NCBI GenBank assembly: GCA_964636275.1
Contig: CAZWRN010000007.1
Location: 1 to 55,552 of the forward strand
Source: CAZWRN01 sp964636275
GTDB taxonomy: Bacteria > Patescibacteriota > Microgenomatia > Daviesbacterales > UBA10151
Length of the DNA: 55,552 bases
Direction: 5' to 3'
The notes beneath the pieces were generated by a model. It was not told where the DNA came from and did not search any database. It saw nothing but the letters and a program-made list of their open reading frames with translations. The translations under genes and the position numbers were made by a program. Below, one piece after another: positions 50,320 to 55,552 of this stretch. How positions within the stretch are numbered: the stretch's first letter is position 1; each line of letters opens with the position of its first letter.

Positions 50320-50442
50320 TTAAATGGCATATGAACCGATAATATATTCGGAATTGTTTGCTGCATGGTCGATGTAAACAGCTGTGAATCGCGTTTGCGA
50401 CCACCCCATCTTTGTTGAGCTAACTGAATTTTCTTTTTCATA
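50320..50442 (-). CDS. Possible 40-aa small protein
   Basis: A 40-codon frame (M-K-K-K-I-Q-L-A-Q-Q-R-W-G-G-S-Q) with AAGGTG 10-15 nt before the ATG, following a second small frame on the same strand. No family is recognised. It could be chance. Confidence 0.25.
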   Translation of the reverse strand, partial: YEKENSVSSTKMGWSQTRFTAVYIDHAANNSEYIIGSYAI

Positions 50443-50458
50443 TTTTTATTGCACCTTT

Positions 50459-50590
50459 TTAAGAAAATTTGCCAAAAATAAAATTTCCCAGCTGACCGAT
50501 CTGATTACTGATCACTGTCGAGTCAATTTGCGAAAAATCTACTAAAAATAAAGCTAAAACAAATATGAAAATAATAACTGCTTTAACCAT
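50459..50590 (-). CDS. Possible 43-aa single-TM small protein
   Basis: The frame encodes a strongly hydrophobic N-terminal helix (V-K-A-V-I-I-F-I-F-V-L-A-L-F-L-V) and a short polar tail, ending 16 bases before the 40-aa frame. The amino acid composition looks real for a membrane peptide, but AT-rich DNA can produce this by chance. The remainder of 50150-50656 shows no other gene. Confidence 0.3.
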   Translation of the reverse strand: MVKAVIIFIFVLALFLVDFSQIDSTVISNQIGQLGNFIFGKFS

Positions 50591-50656
50591 GAATTTATTT
50601 CTCAACAGATGCAGACGAATTTATACCCTATAAAATAGAATTTGTAAAGCTATGAG

Positions 50657-51631
50657 TTAATAACCGAGTTTTTTATCGACTTGATTTGGCAAAGGTTTTT
50701 TTTCAATATATGCTTTGAAATTGGCCAAGAAAATTTCCATCATTCGCTCAAAATAGTGCGGATTTGCCCCTGAATAATGCGGCGTGATAATGACATTTTC
50801 CATCTGCCACAGCGGACTATCTGCCCCCAACGGTTCGGTTTCAAAAACATCCAAACCAGCACCGGCCAGATGTCCAGTTTTTAATAACTCAGCCAGTGCC
50901 ACTTCATCAACAGTATCTCCCCGGCCGATATTGATAAAAAAGCTACCCTTTTTGAAGTTTTTTAAAAGTTCTTTACTAAACAATCCAACAGTTTCTGTCG
51001 TGGAAGGAAGGCAATTCACAATATAATCGGCTTTTTTTAATTCTTTGACCAGATCTTGAGTAGCAACTAGTTTGATAGCTGTCTTATGTGTAGCAGGATT
51101 TCTGACCACCCCGGTGACCTGCATTTCAAAACCCTGTCCCAGATGAGCAACCCTTTCACCTATCCGACCCATCCCCACGACCAAAAGCTGCTTACCCGCC
51201 AGCTCACTCGGCTGATAATAATTGATATCACGGACCCATTTTTGTTGAGTAACTTGTACTCTGACCGCTTTTTGCAAACCTCTGGCCAGCATCAACATCA
51301 ATCCAAAAACATGTTCCGATATCGGAACAGGGTGAATTCCTGATGAATTGGAAATAACTACATCTGAATTAGTCACCTCTTTGGATAAAGCATTGGCACC
51401 AGCTGATGTCAGATGAAGCCATTTCAGTGCCGGAAAGAGTGAGCTATCTGAAACAGTATCTGCCATACCGATCACTATTTCAGCTTTTTTAGCCAGTTGG
51501 GAAAAATCTTTTGAATCCGGTGAAATCACCTTTAAAGTGGCAGCAGGGACTAAAAGCTGAATCTTTTTTTGATACTTTTTTAATAGTTTAAAATCTGAAG
51601 TCTGAGAAGACTTGATTATCAGGATCTGCAT
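50657..51631 (-). CDS. D-isomer 2-hydroxyacid dehydrogenase
   Basis: The 324-aa protein has the NAD-binding V-V-G-M-G-R-I-G-E-R-V-A near residues 150-161. The catalytic Arg is in I-N-I-G-R-G-D-T-V-D, Glu in D-V-F-E-T-E-P-L, and His in I-I-T-P-H-Y-S-G. It reduces or oxidises a 2-hydroxy/2-keto acid; phosphoglycerate, lactate and glyoxylate type substrates cannot be told apart here. TACAAT lies 6 nt before the ATG on the minus strand, with no ribosome site, so the mRNA is probably leaderless. Confidence 0.92.
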   Translation of the reverse strand: MQILIIKSSQTSDFKLLKKYQKKIQLLVPAATLKVISPDSKDFSQLAKKAEIVIGMADTVSDSSLFPALKWLHLTSAGANALSKEVTNSDVVISNSSGIHPVPISEHVFGLMLMLARGLQKAVRVQVTQQKWVRDINYYQPSELAGKQLLVVGMGRIGERVAHLGQGFEMQVTGVVRNPATHKTAIKLVATQDLVKELKKADYIVNCLPSTTETVGLFSKELLKNFKKGSFFINIGRGDTVDEVALAELLKTGHLAGAGLDVFETEPLGADSPLWQMENVIITPHYSGANPHYFERMMEIFLANFKAYIEKKPLPNQVDKKLGY

Positions 51632-51671
51632 CAGAGTATTGTAACAAACTGTTTAAAGGATACCGCACCCT

Positions 51672-51699
51672 TTGAATTCAGTAAAATTTGTGGTACAAT
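51672..51699 (+). promoter_or_regulatory. Promoter of the 92-aa gene
   Basis: TTGAAT (51672-51677), 16 bp, and extended -10 TGG-TACAAT (hexamer 51694-51699). A CTTAAT/ATTAAG inverted repeat (51702-51707, 51715-51720) follows in the short leader. Confidence 0.6.
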
Positions 51700-51727
51700 A
51701 GCTTAATCTTATTTATTAAGATATCTG

Positions 51728-52006
51728 ATGATTAGTGATCCTAAACCCTCATCTTCGAAAAAAGCTGCCGAAGAAAAAGCTGAACTACGCGAATCGTGGC
51801 ATAAAACAGTAGTCAAAATTTTATGCTGGAAAGACGGACTGACTCAGCAAAATGTTATTACCCTGACCGATAAAATCACTCCTGGTGAATGGAAAGAATA
51901 CTGCGAAAAAATGATGTCTATTAGTATGGAGGCTGGTAAAGATAAAACTACTGAGAAACTGAAAAGCATCAAAGAGATGATCCAAAAACACGGCGGTTTT
52001 GCTTAA
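51728..52006 (+). CDS. Small charged protein, unknown function
   Basis: The 92-aa protein is rich in Lys and Glu and appears all-helical, with no membrane segment. A Ser/Lys-rich start (D-P-K-P-S-S-S-K-K-A-A-E-E-K) precedes R-E-S-W-H-K-T-V-V-K-I-L-C-W-K-D-G-L and W-K-E-Y-C-E-K-M-M. I do not recognise the family. It has its own promoter and no ribosome site. It ends with a 4-base overlap against the convergent GNAT gene. Confidence 0.65.
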   Translation: MISDPKPSSSKKAAEEKAELRESWHKTVVKILCWKDGLTQQNVITLTDKITPGEWKEYCEKMMSISMEAGKDKTTEKLKSIKEMIQKHGGFA

Positions 52007-52518
52007 GTTAAATCAATCCAATACCTTAGTTTTCGCGGATTGCCCTCACCCATATCAACGGCATCTTCTAAAATACCGCCATTTGCTTCAATTATTTTGG
52101 CAGATCCAATATTTGTCTCATCGCAGGTAAGTAAAACTGAATTTATCCCCAATGTCTGAATATACTGAAGAGACAATTTTAATATTTGTTTCCCATAACC
52201 CCGTTTTCTTTTAGAAGGACGTATCACATACCCAATATGTCCCCCGACCTGTCTTAAAAAATCGGTCAGCTCATGACGAATCGAAGCTTCACCTATAAAC
52301 TCACTGCCATCAACCAACCACATAACGGATTCTGGAATATATCCCTCTGGTAAACCAATTCCTTTTTTAAATAAAGCGATCCGTTTAACGTAATCAGCAA
52401 AGTTTTCATCAGACTGGATGCCACGGTATTCCAAACTTCGATTCTCAGCTGCAAATTCTGCGAGAGCTTTTAAATAACTTGTTTGATAATCAGTTGATGG
52501 ATCAACTAACAGAATCAT
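52003..52518 (-). CDS. GNAT family N-acetyltransferase
   Basis: The 171-aa protein has the GNAT fold with W-L-V-D-G-S-E-F-I-G-E-A-S-I-R-H-E-L (beta 3-4) and the acetyl-CoA loop V-I-R-P-S-K-R-K-R-G-Y-G-K-Q-I-L (R-x-x-G-x-G/A motif). C-D-E-T-N-I-G-S-A-K-I-I-E-A-N-G-G follows near the end. The acceptor is unknown. The start at ATG 52518 lies 6 nt after an extended -10 (TGT-TATATT), another leaderless arrangement. An earlier in-frame TTG-type start would place the promoter inside the gene. Confidence 0.88.
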   Translation of the reverse strand: MILLVDPSTDYQTSYLKALAEFAAENRSLEYRGIQSDENFADYVKRIALFKKGIGLPEGYIPESVMWLVDGSEFIGEASIRHELTDFLRQVGGHIGYVIRPSKRKRGYGKQILKLSLQYIQTLGINSVLLTCDETNIGSAKIIEANGGILEDAVDMGEGNPRKLRYWIDLT

Positions 52519-52564
52519 GACGTAAATATAACATATCTCTTTTAATCGAAGTAGCAACGGAGTG

Positions 52565-52588
52565 AACTACGTAGTTGTCTACGTAGTT
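52565..52588. terminator. Hairpin at the end of clpB
   Basis: AACTACGTAG (52565-52574), TTGT, CTACGTAGTT (52579-52588): a perfect 10-bp stem that begins within the clpB stop codon. There is no T-tract, so termination is uncertain. Confidence 0.45.
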
Positions 52589-55199
52589 AGGAAAAAAGAA
52601 TACGACCTTTGTCTAAAATAGCTTTGACACTTTGTCCGTCTTTTATTTTATTTTCAATAATTTGCAATGCCAGTTCATCGATCAATAAATTCTGAATCAC
52701 TCTTTTTAGAGGGCGGGCTCCATAAACCGGATCAAATCCCTCAGTTATCAGTTTGTCTTTGACCTCTTTAGAAATATCCAGACTTATATCTTTTTCCAGC
52801 AATCTTTTTTGCAGCTGTTGCAACTGCAAATCAACAATATAATGTAAATCTTTTTGGGTTAGATTTTTAAAGATTACTACCTCATCGATACGATTGATAA
52901 ACTCCGGACGAAAACTTTTTCTGACCAGATCCATCACTTCATTTTTTATTTTGATCCAGGCAGAATCTTCTTTGGTCAAAACCACATCATCCCGGGCACC
53001 AGTTTTTGGTTCGTACTCCGCAATCAGAGCGGAACCGATATTGGATGTCATAATAATAATGGTATTTCGAAAATCAACAGTTCTGCCCCGACCATCAGTC
53101 AGTCTACCATCATCCAAAACCTGTAATAAAACATTAAAAACATCCGGATGAGCTTTTTCAATCTCATCAAACAAAATTACAGCGTATGGTTTTCGTCTAA
53201 CCGCTTCAGTCAACTGACCACCTTCTTCAAAACCAACATAGCCCGGTGGTGACCCGATCAGCCGAGCTACCGAGTGAGACTCCATATATTCAGACATATC
53301 GATCCTGATCATTGTATCTTCACTATTAAACATCGTGGCAGCCAATGTTTTAGCCAGTTCAGTTTTTCCGACACCCGTCGGACCTAAAAACATAAATGAA
53401 CCGATCGGTTTGTGGGGGTCTGAAATACCAGCTCGGGAACGACGGATGGCATTGGCAACAGCTTTAATAGCTTCCTGCTGGGAAATGACTCGTTTATGTA
53501 GCTCTTCTTCCAAATGAGCCAACTTATTAGTTTCGGATTCCATCAGCCGGGTCACCGGTATGCCAGTCCATCTGGCCACCACTTTAGCGATATCTTCATC
53601 TGTCACCTCTTCACGCAACAAAGTCCCATCACCTTTTTGTTTTATTAATGCTTCAACCTCTTTTAGTTTTTTCTGTTTTTCAGGCAACTCGCCATACTGG
53701 ATCCGGGCAGCTTTTTCCAGATCACCTTCCCGGGAAGCTCGATCGGCTGCCAGTTTTAATTTTTCAATCTCTTCAGTCAAAACGCGCAATGAATCAATCG
53801 ACTGCTTTTCTTCCTGCCACCTCATCTCTAGACTTTTAGCTTCTTCTTTGACATTGGCCAGATCTTTTTCTAGTTCTTCCAGCCGTTTTTTACTTTTGTC
53901 ATCTTTTTCATTTTTTAAAGCCTGCTTTTCAATCTCGAGCTGAATAATCCGCCGTTTCAGCTGATCAAGTTCGACTGGTGAACTTTCCACCTGCATTTTT
54001 AAAGACGAAGCCGCTTCATCCACCAGATCAACCGCTTTGTCAGGTAGAAAGCGACCGGAAATATAACGGTGTGATAAAGTAGCCGCAGCAATCAGTGCCC
54101 CATCGGTAATTCTGACTCCATGGTGAATCTCGTACCGCTCTTTGAGACCCCGCAATATGGCGATGGAGTCTTCCACTGAAGGTTCTTCTACCAAAACTGG
54201 TTGAAAACGTCTTTCCAAAGCTGGATCTTTTTCAATGTGTTCTCGGTATTCTTTTAGCGTGGTGGCACCAATCGTTCTGAGTTCACCCCGTGCCAACATC
54301 GGTTTTAATAAATTGGCCGCATCAACTGCGCCCTCAGCTGCTCCTGCTCCAACCACCGTGTGAAGTTCATCAATAAAAGTAATGACATTACCGCTGGTAG
54401 TAATCTCTTTTAATACAGCTTTCAACCGCTCTTCAAACTCACCACGGAACTTTGCTCCAGCCAGCATTGATCCCAAATCCAGTGAAACTAATTTTTTCCC
54501 TTTTAATGTATCTGGGACATCTCCGGCAATTATTCTCTGCGCCAGTCCCTCTACTATGGCAGTTTTTCCAACTCCTGGTTCACCTATCAACACCGGGTTG
54601 TTTTTACTACGTCTGGATAGCACTTGCATTACCCGACGGATCTCTTCATCCCGACCAATGACCGGATCAAGTTTGCCATCTCGAGCTTGCTTGGTCAGAT
54701 CCTGTGAATATTTTTCCAATGACTGGTATTTTCCTTCGGGATTGTCATCGGTCACCTGATGTGGGCCTCGCAAAGTCTCCAAGGTCTTTTTTAATTTTGG
54801 ATAATCAACACCGTGATCAATTAGCAGTTTTTGAGCAATTCCAGCTACCTGAATCAATCCCAGCAGTAAATGTTCTGTTGATATAAAACTATCACCAAAA
54901 TTTCTCGCTTCATCAGCCGCTTTATCCAGTACATGCAGCAATTCTTTAGACGCATATGGCTGAACATCACCCGAGACTTTAGGCAACTGCTGAATTTTTT
55001 GATTAACACCATCTTTTAATTCAGAAATATCGACTTTAAGAGATTGTAATGCTGGCACAACAATCGATTCTGATTGTGATATCAACGCCAACAAAAGATG
55101 TAATGGAGAAAGCTCGGATTGCGATTGATCATGGGCAATCTGACCAGCTTGTTCAAGAGCCTGCTGAGTCTTTATCGTCAAATTTCTAGGTATCGACAT
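52587..55199 (-). CDS. clpB: ATP-dependent chaperone ClpB
   Basis: The 870-aa protein is a full-length ClpB. It has the Clp N-domain (about 1-145), first AAA+ module with G-E-P-G-V-G-K-T (near 205) and I-D-E-L-H, the middle coiled coil (about 410-520), and second AAA+ module with G-P-T-G-V-G-K-T (near 605), F-D-E-I-E-K-A-H and the C-terminal domain. It rescues aggregated proteins with DnaK. A Shine-Dalgarno GGAGGT lies 9 nt before the ATG. The promoter TTGACA, 17 bp, TATCAT overlaps a CIRCE element, so HrcA-type heat-shock control is expected. Confidence 0.97.
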   Translation of the reverse strand: MSIPRNLTIKTQQALEQAGQIAHDQSQSELSPLHLLLALISQSESIVVPALQSLKVDISELKDGVNQKIQQLPKVSGDVQPYASKELLHVLDKAADEARNFGDSFISTEHLLLGLIQVAGIAQKLLIDHGVDYPKLKKTLETLRGPHQVTDDNPEGKYQSLEKYSQDLTKQARDGKLDPVIGRDEEIRRVMQVLSRRSKNNPVLIGEPGVGKTAIVEGLAQRIIAGDVPDTLKGKKLVSLDLGSMLAGAKFRGEFEERLKAVLKEITTSGNVITFIDELHTVVGAGAAEGAVDAANLLKPMLARGELRTIGATTLKEYREHIEKDPALERRFQPVLVEEPSVEDSIAILRGLKERYEIHHGVRITDGALIAAATLSHRYISGRFLPDKAVDLVDEAASSLKMQVESSPVELDQLKRRIIQLEIEKQALKNEKDDKSKKRLEELEKDLANVKEEAKSLEMRWQEEKQSIDSLRVLTEEIEKLKLAADRASREGDLEKAARIQYGELPEKQKKLKEVEALIKQKGDGTLLREEVTDEDIAKVVARWTGIPVTRLMESETNKLAHLEEELHKRVISQQEAIKAVANAIRRSRAGISDPHKPIGSFMFLGPTGVGKTELAKTLAATMFNSEDTMIRIDMSEYMESHSVARLIGSPPGYVGFEEGGQLTEAVRRKPYAVILFDEIEKAHPDVFNVLLQVLDDGRLTDGRGRTVDFRNTIIIMTSNIGSALIAEYEPKTGARDDVVLTKEDSAWIKIKNEVMDLVRKSFRPEFINRIDEVVIFKNLTQKDLHYIVDLQLQQLQKRLLEKDISLDISKEVKDKLITEGFDPVYGARPLKRVIQNLLIDELALQIIENKIKDGQSVKAILDKGRILFS

Positions 55200-55217
55200 A
55201 TCTAAACGACCTCCAAA

Positions 55218-55244
55218 CTAGCACTTATGATACTAGAGTGCTAA
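55218..55244 (-). promoter_or_regulatory. CIRCE operator of clpB
   Basis: CTAGCACTT (55218-55226), 9 bp, GAGTGCTAA (55236-55244). The consensus is TTAGCACTC-N9-GAGTGCTAA: the right arm is perfect and the left arm has two mismatches. It covers the spacer and the -10 (TATCAT, 55232..55227) of the clpB promoter (-35 TTGACA, 55255..55250). Confidence 0.85.
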
Positions 55245-55257
55245 TTTATTGTCAATA

Positions 55258-55479
55258 TTAAAAGCTTTCTAAATCAGCCTGATCAACACTTTTACTGGCT
55301 GTATCTTGAAAAAGCTGATCGTCATTAGAAGTTTGTTCAAGTTCCTCTAGGGAAACCGAGCTATAATCCACTTCACTCGTATAATCCACAATCCTCATCA
55401 AGGCTAACACAGCGATCATCCCAAGCAAAAAACCCATCAGAAGCATTTTTAGTTCTTTGGTTGTCAATTTTAGATTCAT
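55258..55479 (-). CDS. Small single-pass membrane protein, unknown function
   Basis: The 73-aa protein has a basic N-terminus (N-L-K-L-T-T-K-E-L-K), one membrane helix (about 12-28: M-L-L-M-G-F-L-L-G-M-I-A-V-L-A-L-M), and an acidic Ser/Gln/Asp-rich tail. No family is recognised. It is encoded directly upstream of clpB on the same strand but is followed by the CIRCE promoter, so the two genes are controlled separately. Confidence 0.55.
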   Translation of the reverse strand: MNLKLTTKELKMLLMGFLLGMIAVLALMRIVDYTSEVDYSSVSLEELEQTSNDDQLFQDTASKSVDQADLESF

Positions 55480-55497
55480 GCCTCAATCATACCAAAC

Positions 55498-55552
55498 CTA
55501 ATCACTAATCACTAATCACTAATCACTAATCACTAATCACTAATCACTAATC
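55498..55552 (-). repeat. Heptanucleotide tandem repeat, reverse orientation, reaching the window end
   Basis: At least seven copies of AATCACT, the reverse complement of the unit at 41114-41168, and the array continues beyond the window. Confidence 0.9.

Noticed and set aside
53560..54759. Several antisense frames of 60-127 codons within clpB
   Set aside because: They mirror the conserved coding strand of clpB and have Ser/Phe-rich shadow composition.

Overview
The window is an AT-rich bacterial chromosome segment. It most likely comes from a Candidate Phyla Radiation (Patescibacteria, probably Microgenomates-type) genome. That placement is an inference from several things: the compact PrgI/TraC-like/VirB4 secretion cluster, many membrane-anchored orphan proteins, N-termini of the E-K-G-F-A-P type, large beta-helix surface proteins, and the scarcity of biosynthetic genes. 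No taxonomic marker such as 16S rRNA is present. The genetic code behaves as standard.

Layout. 1-13 kb is a type IV secretion/conjugation-like region: the C-terminus of a VirD4/TraG-like coupling ATPase, a replication-relaxation family protein, a DUF2958 protein, a divergent YkgJ/beta-helix pair, then a plus-strand operon of VirB2-like pilin, pilin-VirB6-like fusion, PrgI, TraC-like protein and VirB4 ATPase. An M23 peptidase, two cysteine-free proteins I cannot place and a TM2 protein follow. 13.1-15.4 kb is a compact defence module: a cGAS/DncV-like nucleotidyltransferase coupled to a two-TM plus beta-strand-rich effector (short CBASS, Cap15-like), a divergent XRE regulator and a single-HKD PLD nuclease. 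15.4-20.5 kb holds two mini-GreA proteins, envelope proteins, a sugar dehydrogenase-like propeller, a tRNA-Arg(UCU) with a duplicated 3' end, and a methyltransferase. 20.7-30.3 kb is a surface-protein block (subtilase-LamG, Crp/Fnr-type regulator, two paralogous beta-helix proteins, LamG/FN3 protein). 30.4-39.1 kb carries metabolism and repair (aldo/keto reductase, UDP-sugar decarboxylase-like SDR, pyruvate kinase, PEP synthase, DinB, GIY-YIG). 39.3-47.9 kb is carbohydrate/envelope work (GH-A clan protein, MsrB, SGNH hydrolase, metallophosphoesterase, DUF305, processive GT2 coupled to a GH18-CBM protein). 47.9-49.4 kb is a manganese-riboswitch-controlled zinc-ribbon/TerC operon. 49.4-55.5 kb holds a YdeI-like protein, tRNA-His beside a 100-N scaffold gap, a 2-hydroxyacid dehydrogenase, a GNAT protein and CIRCE-controlled clpB.

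Regulation is unusually readable. About a dozen genes have a -10 hexamer 6-10 nt before the start codon with no Shine-Dalgarno, which implies leaderless mRNAs. The secretion operon and clpB instead carry strong Shine-Dalgarno sequences. Inverted repeats that look like operators sit between the subtilase and the Crp-type regulator, before the CBASS operon, over the Shine-Dalgarno of the replication-relaxation gene, and at the manganese riboswitch promoter.

The items most worth pursuing are the CBASS/XRE/PLD module beside a conjugation-like system, the riboswitch-zinc ribbon-TerC operon, the tRNA-Arg 3'-end duplication with an associated 50-bp dispersed repeat, the tandem mini-GreA pair, and REP-like hairpins flanking a GIY-YIG gene.
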